A stretch of DNA of 64,000 bases from Pseudolabrys sp. Root1462 (GTDB lineage: Bacteria > Pseudomonadota > Alphaproteobacteria > Rhizobiales > Xanthobacteraceae). Shown piece after piece: positions 56,372 through 64,000 of this stretch; positions within the stretch are counted from its first letter, which is position 1, and every line of letters begins with the position of its first letter. A model generated the notes under the pieces. The model was given only the letters and a program-made list of their open reading frames with translations. It did no database searches and had not been told where the DNA came from. Made by a program: the position numbers and the translations under genes. The stretch is taken from the NCBI RefSeq assembly GCF_001426945.1, contig NZ_LMFS01000001.1, positions 541,151 through 605,150 on the forward strand. The letters are read 5' to 3'.

Positions 56372-57883
56372 ATGAAAGCCGGACCGCGTTTTTTCCTTGG
56401 CTGTGGCTTTGCTGTGCTGCTGGCGCTCGCCGGCTGCGGCCGCAGTTCGTTGTGGCAAGGCGAGCGCGCGGCCTGGCGCGGCGAAGCCGAAGCGCAATGC
56501 ATGCAGTCGGGCGCCGTGAAGCTGAGTTCCGGCGTCGTGCGCATCGCGCCGATCGAAGGGCCGGGCGTCTGCGGCGCCGATTTCCCGTTGAAGGTCGCCG
56601 CGCTCGGCGACAGCGATACGGCGACCGGCTACGCCGACGCGCCGCCGCGGCCGCCGGGCGGCGTCGGCCGCGGCGCCATGCCGGACTGGTCGAATACGAC
56701 CTCGCGTGCGCCGGTGACGAATTCGAATTACGCGCCGTCGCAAAGCGGCGAACAGATGCGCTGGATGCAGGGGCCGCCACCGGTCAATGCGCCGCAGAGC
56801 GGGGCGCCGCAATCAATCGCGCCGCCATCGGCCGCGCCCCAGGTGGGCGCGCCGCAGACCTATCAGCCGGCCTACAACGCCCCGCCCAGCTACGAGCCGC
56901 AATCGCGCGCGCCCGCTGGCGGTGCGCCGATGTCGATCTATCCGCCCGGCGTCAATTCGCCGCCGGCGGACGATGTCCCCGATGATGCCGAATTGCCGGA
57001 TGGCGAGCCGATGCGGCAGCAGCCTGCGTATAATCGGCAGCCGTCGCGCAATCAGGCGACGTACAGTCCGCCGCCGCTCGGGCCGTCGCGCGGTTCGCGC
57101 TTCGATGCGCCGATCCGCACCGGCTCGATTGCTCCGGCGACGCTGACGCCGGCTGCGACCTTGTCCTGTCCGATCGTCTCGGCGCTCGATCGCTGGGTCA
57201 GCGGCGGCGTGCAGCCTGCGGCCTTACATTGGTTTGGTTCGCCGGTGGTGGAGATCAAGCAGATCTCGGCCTATTCCTGCCGCGGCATGGTCGGTGCGGG
57301 CACCAGCCATATCTCGGAACATGCCTTCGGCAACGCCCTCGACATCGCCGCTTTCGTGCTCGCCGACGGCCGCAAGGTGTCGGTGCAGACCGGTTGGCGC
57401 GGCTCGCCGGAAGAGCAGGGCTTCCTGCACGACGTGCAGCTTTATGCCTGCGAGACCTTCAACACCGTGCTGGCGCCCGGCTACAACGCCGCGCACTACA
57501 ATCACATCCATGTCGATCTGATGCGGCGGGCCTCGGGCCGCAAGCCGTGCCGGCCGAACGCCATCCCCGGCGAGGTGGTCGCCGCCAAGGCGCGCGCCGT
57601 CTATGCCGCAAGACACGGCGGCAAGGACTACACCGGCTCGATCGGTGGCAGCGACAAGGACAAGCTGAAGAAGCTTATTGACGCGATCCCGGGTGCGGAC
57701 GGCTACTATGAGGATGACGCCGAGGACGTTACCGGCTCGATCGGCGGCAAGGAGAAGGTGGTCATCCCGATGAATGACGACGATCCCGAGGAGGTCGCCA
57801 GGAGCGGCAAGAAGCCTCGGGGCTGGCCGGTCGTCATCAAGTCGCGTGCGGCCGCGACCACCAAGAACCCGGCCGACTTCTGA
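56372..57883 (+). CDS. Extensin-like domain lipoprotein
   Basis: A 503-residue lipoprotein: lipobox LLALAGC with Cys22, an Ala/Pro/Gln-rich disordered region (about 90-250) and an extensin-like C-terminal domain (about 265-410) with AYSCRGMVGAGTSHISEHAFGN-type residues: His317 of SEHAFGNALDIA and the HYNHIHVDL motif. These His/Asp positions match metal-binding LAS/D,D-peptidase-like folds, so a peptidoglycan-hydrolysing role is plausible. The C-terminal 90 residues are charged and contain repeated TGSIGG. Known families in Hyphomicrobiales are mostly uncharacterised. Confidence 0.85.
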   Translation: MKAGPRFFLGCGFAVLLALAGCGRSSLWQGERAAWRGEAEAQCMQSGAVKLSSGVVRIAPIEGPGVCGADFPLKVAALGDSDTATGYADAPPRPPGGVGRGAMPDWSNTTSRAPVTNSNYAPSQSGEQMRWMQGPPPVNAPQSGAPQSIAPPSAAPQVGAPQTYQPAYNAPPSYEPQSRAPAGGAPMSIYPPGVNSPPADDVPDDAELPDGEPMRQQPAYNRQPSRNQATYSPPPLGPSRGSRFDAPIRTGSIAPATLTPAATLSCPIVSALDRWVSGGVQPAALHWFGSPVVEIKQISAYSCRGMVGAGTSHISEHAFGNALDIAAFVLADGRKVSVQTGWRGSPEEQGFLHDVQLYACETFNTVLAPGYNAAHYNHIHVDLMRRASGRKPCRPNAIPGEVVAAKARAVYAARHGGKDYTGSIGGSDKDKLKKLIDAIPGADGYYEDDAEDVTGSIGGKEKVVIPMNDDDPEEVARSGKKPRGWPVVIKSRAAATTKNPADF

Positions 57884-57895
57884 CCCGGCGCCCGC

Positions 57896-59071
57896 TCACC
57901 GGTAGCCGGCGAGCACGCTGCGCGCGCCGAACATCCGCATGCCGTATTTCATCAGCGCCTTGCTGAACAAGAGCCGGATCGTCAGCCGCCGCAGCCACGG
58001 CCACGACGACGGTTGCGGCACGAACAGGCTGGCGTAGCGCGCCGACTGGCGGCGCTTGGCATCGACATGCGGCTTGAGCACCGCCTGATAAGCGGCAAAG
58101 GCGCGCGCGTGGTCCGGTTGGCGCTTGAGTTCGCGCGCCAGCACATAGCCGCCGGCCATCGCCATGTGCGAGCCCTGTCCGGCGAGCAAGGTCAGGCAGC
58201 CGCAGGCATCGCCGATCAGCGCGACCCGGCCGCGGTGCCACTGCGGCATCTCGATCTGCGTGGCGCTGTCGAAATAGATCGCGGCGCCGCCGTCATAGGC
58301 GTCGGCGACATCCTGCGCGATCCACTGCGCGCCCGCGACCTGTTGGCGCAGGAAGGCGAGGTGATCGGTACGGCGGAGGTCGATTTCGCCGTGGCGCAGG
58401 ATGTAGGTCGCGTCGATGCGCTCGCGGTCCAGCGGATAGAACATCGCCATGCGGTCCGGCTCTTCGTAGATCTTGACCGTGTCGGTGATCGGGAAGCCGC
58501 TACGCGGCATATGGAAGGCGACGACGTAGAGACCGAGAAAGCGCGCGAATTGCGGCTCCGCGCCGAACACGAGTTCGCGCACCCGCGAATGCACGCCGTC
58601 GGCGCCGATCACGACTGCGACGTGCTCGCGCCCGCCGCCGTTGAACATGACCGTGACACCGTCGGCGTCTTCGCTCAGGCTTTCGATTAAGGTTGCGTAG
58701 CGGATGTCGACCTTGGCGCGGCGGGCCTCGTCGAGCAGGATGCGTTCGAGATCGGGCCGCCGCAAATAGGTGTAGCGGTTGTCGAGCGCCTCGCGCAGCC
58801 GATCGACCGGCGCGCGGCAATAGGGCGTGCCGGTGCGATCGACGAAAGCGAGCCACTCGATCGGGTAACGGATCTGGCGCAGCGCTTCGGTCAGTCCCAT
58901 GCGCTCGGCGACGTCCCAGCCGGTGCCGAAGAAGTCCATCATGTAGCCTTCGGCGCGCGGGCCCGGCTCCTTCTCGACGACGATGGGGGTGAAGCCGTGG
59001 CGCTTGAGCTCGATAGCGCAGGTGAGACCGGCGATTCCGCCGCCGGAAATGAGCACGCGGGTGCGGTTCAT
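57896..59071 (-). CDS. FAD-dependent monooxygenase
   Basis: A 391-residue group A flavoprotein monooxygenase. ISGGGIAGLTCAIELKRHG (FAD), VVIGADGVHSRVRELVFG (NADPH/FAD motif) and LIGDACGCLTLLAGQGSHMA (GD motif) are clear. The C-terminal segment resembles TetX- and PhzS-like enzymes. GGAG lies eight bases before ATG 59071. It lies downstream of ubiA in the same direction (51 bases), but a role in quinone synthesis, as for UbiH/UbiF, is not supported by its motifs alone. Confidence 0.88.
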   Translation of the reverse strand: MNRTRVLISGGGIAGLTCAIELKRHGFTPIVVEKEPGPRAEGYMMDFFGTGWDVAERMGLTEALRQIRYPIEWLAFVDRTGTPYCRAPVDRLREALDNRYTYLRRPDLERILLDEARRAKVDIRYATLIESLSEDADGVTVMFNGGGREHVAVVIGADGVHSRVRELVFGAEPQFARFLGLYVVAFHMPRSGFPITDTVKIYEEPDRMAMFYPLDRERIDATYILRHGEIDLRRTDHLAFLRQQVAGAQWIAQDVADAYDGGAAIYFDSATQIEMPQWHRGRVALIGDACGCLTLLAGQGSHMAMAGGYVLARELKRQPDHARAFAAYQAVLKPHVDAKRRQSARYASLFVPQPSSWPWLRRLTIRLLFSKALMKYGMRMFGARSVLAGYR

Positions 59072-59122
59072 GGTGCAGGCTCCATCCGCCGCCCCCGACG
59101 CCAGACCCTGCACTCTTAACGC

Positions 59123-60043
59123 TTAAAGCGCCGCATCGATCAACAGGGCCGCGAATAAAATGAGGCCGGCCTCGCGGTTCGAGCGGAACAGCATCAGGCA
59201 CAGCGCCGGATCGTCGATGTCGATGCGCTTGACCTGCCAGGCGAGATGCCCGGCGAACAGGGCAAGGCCCGCCAGGGTGATCCAGCCGGCGCCGGCCATC
59301 AGGCAGGCGATGCCGATCAGCAGCACCGCCGCGGAATAGAAGATCGCCAGCGCGCGCTTGGTATTGGCGCCGAACAGCAGCGCGGTCGACTTGATGCCGA
59401 TCATCATGTCGTCCTCGCGATCCTGGTGCGCGTAGATCGTGTCGTAGGCGATGACCCAGCAGATCGAGCCGGCGTAGAGGACGATCGGCGCCCAATCGAG
59501 CCGGCCGAACGCCGCCGGCCAGCCCATCAGCGCGCCCCAGGAAAAGGCGAGGCCAAGAAAGATCTGCGGCCAGTAGGTGATCCGCTTCATGAACGGATAG
59601 ATCGCAACCACCAGCAGCGAGGCGAGGCCCGTCAGGATCGTAAAGCGGTTGAACTGCAGCAGCACGGCGAGTCCGACCAGCGCCTGCGCCACCATGAATG
59701 CCGCGGCTTGCTTCGCGGTGACCTGGCCCGATGGGATCGGCCGCGAGCGCGTGCGCTCCACTTTGCCGTCGAGATCGCGATCGACCAGGTCGTTCCAAGT
59801 GCAGCCGGCGCCGCGCATGGCAAAGGCGCCGATCAGGAACAGCACGATGTGCCAGCCGCTGGGCGAACGATCCATCGCCAGACCGGTCAGGCCGACCGAC
59901 CACCAGCATGGCATCAGCAGCAGCCATGAGCCGATCGGGCGGTCGAGGCGAGCGAGTCTCAGATAAGGGCGGAAGGCGGCCGGCGCGCGCAGATCGACCC
60001 AGTTACCGGTCGCATCGGCGACGCGTCCGCCGCTGTCGGTCAT
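59123..60043 (-). CDS. ubiA: 4-hydroxybenzoate polyprenyltransferase
   Basis: A 306-residue integral membrane prenyltransferase of the ubiquinone pathway. The two Asp-rich motifs NDLVDRDLDGKVERTRSRP and YAHQDREDDMMIGIKSTA bind the magnesium-prenyl diphosphate; about nine helices. It overlaps the upstream gene stop by four bases (ATGA), indicating an operon with 60040-60771. Confidence 0.95.
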   Translation of the reverse strand: MTDSGGRVADATGNWVDLRAPAAFRPYLRLARLDRPIGSWLLLMPCWWSVGLTGLAMDRSPSGWHIVLFLIGAFAMRGAGCTWNDLVDRDLDGKVERTRSRPIPSGQVTAKQAAAFMVAQALVGLAVLLQFNRFTILTGLASLLVVAIYPFMKRITYWPQIFLGLAFSWGALMGWPAAFGRLDWAPIVLYAGSICWVIAYDTIYAHQDREDDMMIGIKSTALLFGANTKRALAIFYSAAVLLIGIACLMAGAGWITLAGLALFAGHLAWQVKRIDIDDPALCLMLFRSNREAGLILFAALLIDAAL

Positions 60044-60771
60044 TTGCCGAGCGCGCCGCCGCTGAGCGTATCGAAGGTGCCGCCGCGGCCGGTTTTGATG
60101 TTGCCGGAATCCGGCACCGGGGCGCTGAGGGCGTCGCTCAGGCTCGGGCCGCGCGGCTTCGGCGGGCCGGAAGCTGCCACTTCGCAGACGCGGGTGCGGA
60201 TCTCGTTGGTCTTGCTGTGGCTCTTGGTGAGGTTGTCGACGATCTCTTTCGGGATCTCACACTTCGTCGCGTTGGTGCTGGCGTATTTCACCAGTTTGGC
60301 TTCCGACGCTGAGTAGTCGTTGAACAGCTTGCAGGCGACGGTCGGCGGAACCTTCTTCTTGCTGGCCTCCTGGATCAGGCGGCCTTTCTTGTCGGCCTCC
60401 TGGCGCAAGGCCATGAAGTCCTTGTAGCAGGGCGGCTCCTGCGGCTGCTGTGGCGCCGCCAGCGACGGACCGAAGCCGGTCGGCGGCGGGATGAAACCTT
60501 GCTGCGGCGCCGGAGCCGACGCGTTGGGCGCCGGCCAGGCACCCGATTGAGCCGGCTGTGACGGCGCGGGCCAGGCGGCGGCGGGCTGCTGCTGGGCAGA
60601 CTCCTGCTGCGGAGCGGGCGCCTGCTGCTGGGCTGCCGGCGCGGGCCAGGCGGACGCGGGGGCTGCCTGCTGCTGGGGGGCCGGCGCAGGCCATGCGGTT
60701 TGCGCGGCGGCAGCGCCTGCAGCCAGCGGCGACAGGTAAACGGCAATGGTCAAAGCCCGGCACAGGCTCAT
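60040..60771 (-). CDS. Exported Pro/Ala/Gln-rich protein upstream of ubiA
   Basis: A 243-residue protein: signal peptide (about 1-23), then a low-complexity linker with repeated WPAP units (about 25-110) and a helical C-terminal domain (about 112-210) with four cysteines: CYKDFMALRQEADKKGRLIQ, VACKLFNDYSASEAKLVKYA, KCEIPKEIVDNL and VCEVAASGP. This cysteine pattern is likely to form two disulfides in the periplasm. AAAGGAG precedes the ATG. Conserved in related genomes, function unknown. Confidence 0.8.
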   Translation of the reverse strand: MSLCRALTIAVYLSPLAAGAAAAQTAWPAPAPQQQAAPASAWPAPAAQQQAPAPQQESAQQQPAAAWPAPSQPAQSGAWPAPNASAPAPQQGFIPPPTGFGPSLAAPQQPQEPPCYKDFMALRQEADKKGRLIQEASKKKVPPTVACKLFNDYSASEAKLVKYASTNATKCEIPKEIVDNLTKSHSKTNEIRTRVCEVAASGPPKPRGPSLSDALSAPVPDSGNIKTGRGGTFDTLSGGALGK

Positions 60772-60941
60772 GGACGGCTCCTTTCCCGGTCTTCGCTCAA
60801 TTGACAAGCGAGGGACCGCGGACAGGCTTATAACAACCCATTGAATGCGTCGGGAAGGCGGCAATTTGCGTTAAATCGCCGCCGTGGCCGTTATTCCGCC
60901 CGCCGCGAGGTTTCAAAGCTAAGTTCGGACCAATCTCCACC

Positions 60942-61685
60942 ATGCCCCGTTACGATTTCCGTACGCCGCGCATCTATGTCGATGCTGCTTTGGCGGCAGG
61001 CGCCGAAGTACCGCTCGACCGCGACCAGACGAATCATCTCTGCAACGTGCTGCGGCTCGCGGCTGGCGACGCCGTGCTGTTGTTTAATGGCCGGGACGGC
61101 GAATGGGGCGCGGAACTCGCGGGTGCCGGCAAGCGTACGTTCGCCAGGGTGGACCGGCAGCAGCGGCCGCAGCCGGCGCGGGCCGACCTCGATTTCCTGT
61201 TCGCGCCGCTCAAGCACGCCCGGCTCGATTACATGGTGCAGAAGGCCGTCGAACTCGGCGTCACGCGGGTGCGGCCGGTGCTGACCCAGCACACCCAGGT
61301 CACCCGCATCAATCTCGAGCGCATGCGGGCCAACGTCATCGAGGCGGCACAGCAATGCGGCGTGCTCGCGATCGCCGAGGTCGCCGAAGCTGTTCCACTC
61401 AAGACCGCGGTTGCCGCCGATCCCGAGCGGTTGCTGATCTTCTGCGATGAGGACGCCGAGGTCGCCGACGCGGTCGCGGCGCTGAGCGCGGCTGCCGCGT
61501 CGCCGCGGCCGCTCGCAGTGCTGGTCGGTCCGGAAGGCGGCTTTTCGGAAGCGGAACGGGCGCTGCTGTTGCAGCGGCCGAATATCGTGCGGCTGTCGCT
61601 CGGGCCGCTGATCCTGCGTGCCGATACGGCTGCGGTCGCGGCGCTGACATTGACACAGGCGGTGCTGGGCAACTGGCGCCCGTAG
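60942..61685 (+). CDS. rsmE: 16S rRNA (uracil1498-N3)-methyltransferase
   Basis: A 247-residue SPOUT methyltransferase that methylates U1498 of 16S rRNA. N-terminal PUA-like domain (about 1-75; DQTNHLCNVLRLAAGD), then a trefoil-knot domain with VLVGPEGGFSEAE and LSLGPLILRADTAAVAAL. Divergent from the 60040-60771 gene. Confidence 0.95.
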   Translation: MPRYDFRTPRIYVDAALAAGAEVPLDRDQTNHLCNVLRLAAGDAVLLFNGRDGEWGAELAGAGKRTFARVDRQQRPQPARADLDFLFAPLKHARLDYMVQKAVELGVTRVRPVLTQHTQVTRINLERMRANVIEAAQQCGVLAIAEVAEAVPLKTAVAADPERLLIFCDEDAEVADAVAALSAAAASPRPLAVLVGPEGGFSEAERALLLQRPNIVRLSLGPLILRADTAAVAALTLTQAVLGNWRP

Positions 61686-61731
61686 GCGGGCCTGCGTCAC
61701 GCGCTTGAATGAGCGAAAAAGATTTCGGCGC

Positions 61732-61755
61732 GGCTGCCGGCAAATGCCGGCAGCC
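61732..61755 (+). terminator. Hairpin after rsmE
   Basis: Ten-base perfect arms GGCTGCCGGC (61732-61741) and GCCGGCAGCC (61746-61755) with a 4-base AAAT loop. No U tract follows, so termination may be imperfect. Confidence 0.5.
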
Positions 61756-61784
61756 AACGCCGCAACGCCTGATGGCCAGTCAGT

Positions 61785-62065
61785 ATGACGTCTCGATACG
61801 CAACGCCACGCGGCCAACGCGTTACGCCACTCACGGACAACGCATACAAACAAACGCGACGAGTACGCTACGAACGCACGGACAGACGCACACGAACGAC
61901 GCGACATAAATTGACGACAAACGCAAACGACGCGGTCGCATGCGGCCACGCAACGCGCGAACAAGTTTTAATCGACGCAACAGACGGGACGCTACGGACG
62001 CCGCTCATCACGCAACGCGAGCGGCATCGACAAGGCGAATCCACAAACGCGACTCGATTCGAGTG
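61785..62065. other. ACGC-rich, T-poor non-coding stretch
   Basis: The plus strand is unusually rich in ACG and ACGC, about fifteen ACGC in the first 190 bases, and poor in T. The open frames give only low-complexity Thr/Arg/Asn peptides without ribosome binding sites. Together with 61686-61784 and 62066-62284 it forms 599 bases without a supported gene. Two copies of CCGAATCTGTGG lie at 62113-62124 and 62145-62156. Confidence 0.45.
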
Positions 62066-62284
62066 CGCAGGATCATGGTGCGCTGCAAGTGGAGTCGCGA
62101 GTCCTGAGAGCACCGAATCTGTGGTCAACTCGGTGATGGCTTCGCCGAATCTGTGGCTAACGTCAGGCGTGGCGGCGAAGCATGGTACCCTCGTCTCAGC
62201 CGGCACCGGGCGGGCCGACTTTTTTCCATCTTTCCGCTGGCCGACGGCCTGCGCTAGGATGCTGCCTTAGTCGGAGTGTGGTTC

Positions 62285-62752
62285 ATGATGACGTTCGATC
62301 GTTTTGCCCGGCGTGCGGGAATGGCGGCGATGGCCGCGCTGGTCGCGGCGGCCTTCGGTGGCGGCCCGGCGCAGGCGGCGAGCTGGCTGGAGAAGAATTT
62401 CTATCTCTCCGGTCCCAATTACGATGGCGACGTCCCGTCCTGCGAAGCGGCGCTTGGCACCATTTCCGACCGGTTCGAGACCAAGGAAAGCCGGTTCTGG
62501 AACTCGAACGCGCAGATCCTCGGCTACGAACGGGTCCGGCAGGTGGCATTCCGCCCCTGGGCCCGCGGCACCATCCCGCGCCGCTTCTGCCGGGCGGTCG
62601 CGACCGTCAACGACGGCCGCAAGCATGTGGTCAATTACTACATCACCGAGGACGGCGGCGACATCGGCGCCACCTGGGGCGTGACGTGGTGCGTGGTCGG
62701 CTTCGACCGCAACATGGCTTACAGCCCGGCCTGTAAGATGGCACTGCCCTGA
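62285..62752 (+). CDS. Hypothetical exported protein with several cysteines
   Basis: A 155-residue exported protein: signal peptide (about 1-31, ending AQA), then a mature domain with Cys52, a RRFCRAVATVNDGRKHVVNYYI segment and TWCVVGFDRNMAYSPAC, so three or four cysteines. The ordering (SCEAAL, FCRAVA, WCVV, ACKM) is seen in small periplasmic proteins of Hyphomicrobiales. GGAG at 62273-62276 supports ATG 62285. Function unknown. Confidence 0.75.
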   Translation: MMTFDRFARRAGMAAMAALVAAAFGGGPAQAASWLEKNFYLSGPNYDGDVPSCEAALGTISDRFETKESRFWNSNAQILGYERVRQVAFRPWARGTIPRRFCRAVATVNDGRKHVVNYYITEDGGDIGATWGVTWCVVGFDRNMAYSPACKMALP

Positions 62753-62926
62753 CGGCCGGTTGCTCGTTACCGAGACTGGTCGGACGCTCGCTGCAATGCA
62801 GCGACGCGCTGTGAAATAGCGCAATTTTGATCTTTGTTTGTTCTTGATATGTTCGAATATTGAGGCTAAACTGTGATGAAACTTTGCCCTGGATCAATTC
62901 GGGCTTTGTTCTTCCGAGGAACCGAG

Positions 62927-63637
62927 ATGTCGTCAGGCCAATGGCGGTTGCGAAGGCTGGGGCAAGCGGCGCGCACCGTGGCGGTGGTCAGTACCTTTAC
63001 GTTCCTGTTAGCAGTGGTTGCCTTCGCTCAGACCGACCGGCGGCAGAATGCGCCAGGACAGTTCGATTTCTATGTGCTGTCGCTATCGTGGTCGCCGTCA
63101 TACTGTGAAGCAGCCGCCGAGCGCGGGAGCCGCCGCAACTCCGACCAGCAATGCGCCGGACGACCTTACGCTTTCGTGGTGCATGGGCTGTGGCCGCAGT
63201 ACGACAAGGGCTTTCCGTCATACTGCAGAGTGCCGGCGCCGCGCCTCAATCGCGGCATCGTCAGCACCATGCTCGATCTGATGCCGAGCCCGCGTCTAGT
63301 TTATCACGAGTGGGACCGGCACGGCACATGTTCGGGATTGTCGGCCGGCGCCTATTTCGAAACGGTGCGCAAGGCGCGTTCGGTAGTGAAGATCCCGGAA
63401 GAATATCTTGATTCTGACAAGCCAGCGATGGTGTCGCCCGGCGACGTCGCCAGCGCATTTATCAAGGCCAATCCAGGCCTGTCGCACGACGACCTTGCCG
63501 TCACCTGCGACAGCAAACGACTGAGCGAAGTGCGCATCTGCATCGGCAAGGACTTTTCCTTCCGCGCCTGCCCTGAAACGACGCGCAGCGCCTGCCGCCG
63601 CGACAAGGTGGTGATGCCGGCGATCCGCGGCGGCTGA
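62927..63637 (+). CDS. Secreted ribonuclease T2 family protein
   Basis: A 236-residue secreted endoribonuclease. Signal peptide or anchor (about 14-35), then the two catalytic segments: FVVHGLWPQ with His86 (CAS I) and HEWDRHGTC with His127, Glu128 and His132 (CAS II). Cysteines suit the T2 fold. E. coli RNase I (rna) is the closest-known type. ATG 62927 has GAGG upstream; the frame is open from 62873. It could degrade extracellular or periplasmic RNA. Confidence 0.92.
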   Translation: MSSGQWRLRRLGQAARTVAVVSTFTFLLAVVAFAQTDRRQNAPGQFDFYVLSLSWSPSYCEAAAERGSRRNSDQQCAGRPYAFVVHGLWPQYDKGFPSYCRVPAPRLNRGIVSTMLDLMPSPRLVYHEWDRHGTCSGLSAGAYFETVRKARSVVKIPEEYLDSDKPAMVSPGDVASAFIKANPGLSHDDLAVTCDSKRLSEVRICIGKDFSFRACPETTRSACRRDKVVMPAIRGG

Positions 63638-63860
63638 AGACTGTTGTTTATTCGTCTGCGCCTGCGTCGCCTCGATCGGCGGTTCGCCTCGTCACTCGAC
63701 TGCGTTCAGCTTCGCTTGTTTCTGCGACCGCGTTAAACCGGCGCTAACGTTCGCCGCCATTGGCAGGGGACAGCGCGTGCCCTCGCGTCAATTGCCCTTA
63801 AATTTGAATCACGATTGACGCAGATTAACGCCGCTTTCTGGTACCGGTGGGCGCGGGCGG

Positions 63861-64000
63861 ATGGATCGAGTCAGAAATTACGTCAGTTTCATTACGTGGT
63901 TCGTCGGTCTCAGCTACCTGGCGCTGTGGCCGCTGGCCGTGCCGTGCGCCGGCCTGACGATGGAGTCATGGCGGGATACTTGCCAGTCGCATTCCGCGCT
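63861..64000 (+). CDS. Partial gene cut by the window end
   Basis: An open frame of 46 codons starting at an ATG (63861) and running to the last base. It begins MDRVRNYVSFITWFVGLSYL, a short basic start and a hydrophobic segment, so probably a membrane or exported protein. It has no clear ribosome binding site. Too short to identify. The preceding 223 bases contain no gene; a near-CtrA-like TTAA-N7-CTAAC lies at about 63734-63749. Confidence 0.35.
   Translation, partial: MDRVRNYVSFITWFVGLSYLALWPLAVPCAGLTMESWRDTCQSHSA

Overview
The window is a contiguous piece of a GC-rich alphaproteobacterial chromosome, most likely order Hyphomicrobiales and close to the Bradyrhizobium/Rhodopseudomonas/Pseudolabrys group. 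This rests on the DUF1236 protein, the alanine-tailed L25, the paired YkuD L,D-transpeptidases, the Tct/Bug transport genes, and several GGAAC-N16/17-CGTT promoters of the kind used by the alphaproteobacterial general-stress sigma factor EcfG. The assignment is inference; no rRNA, tRNA, CRISPR array, prophage or complete insertion sequence was seen.

Layout. 0.1-3.9 kb: translation genes (rplY, pth, ychF) and two MaoC hydratases. 4-12.9 kb: small exported or membrane proteins, many of unknown function, three of them behind EcfG-type promoters. 13-20 kb: oxidoreductases, an L,D-transpeptidase, a flavin monooxygenase, LysE and DoxX-type membrane proteins. 20.8-25.4 kb: a TadG-like protein followed by a convergent block of five exported proteins, two of them tandem paralogues. 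25.6-26.7 kb: a lone BrnA-like protein and a diguanylate cyclase. 27-30.3 kb: a lower-GC cassette with a LuxR-type regulator, a short leader ORF, a 510-aa secreted protein of unknown family and a small Ser/Thr-rich secreted protein. 30.3-35.6 kb: thiC with an unknown membrane protein behind a TPP riboswitch, then an OmpR-type two-component system divergent from a Ser-rich protein. 35.7-39.7 kb: a three-subunit molybdenum/Fe-S/cytochrome c dehydrogenase. 39.8-47.7 kb: membrane proteins, TctAB, a ketopantoate-reductase-like enzyme and a second L,D-transpeptidase behind an EcfG-type promoter. 47.9-54.3 kb: trmO, then an operon of an ArsR-methyltransferase fusion with metF and metH. 54.3-64 kb: a 27-aa membrane protein, a Bug-type binding protein, an extensin-like lipoprotein, a second flavin monooxygenase, ubiA, rsmE, an unusual ACGC-rich non-coding stretch, a secreted RNase T2 and a gene cut by the window end.

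How the genes fit together. The methionine block is a probable self-contained regulon: a SAM-binding-type regulator with a dyad inside its own promoter, then MTHFR and cobalamin-dependent methionine synthase. The thiC operon has a complete promoter-riboswitch-gene order and carries an uncharacterised four-helix membrane protein as first gene. The five EcfG-type promoters link small envelope proteins and one L,D-transpeptidase to a common stress response. The most novel-looking material is the 27-30.3 kb secreted-protein cassette, the TPP-controlled membrane protein and the set of small stress-promoter genes.
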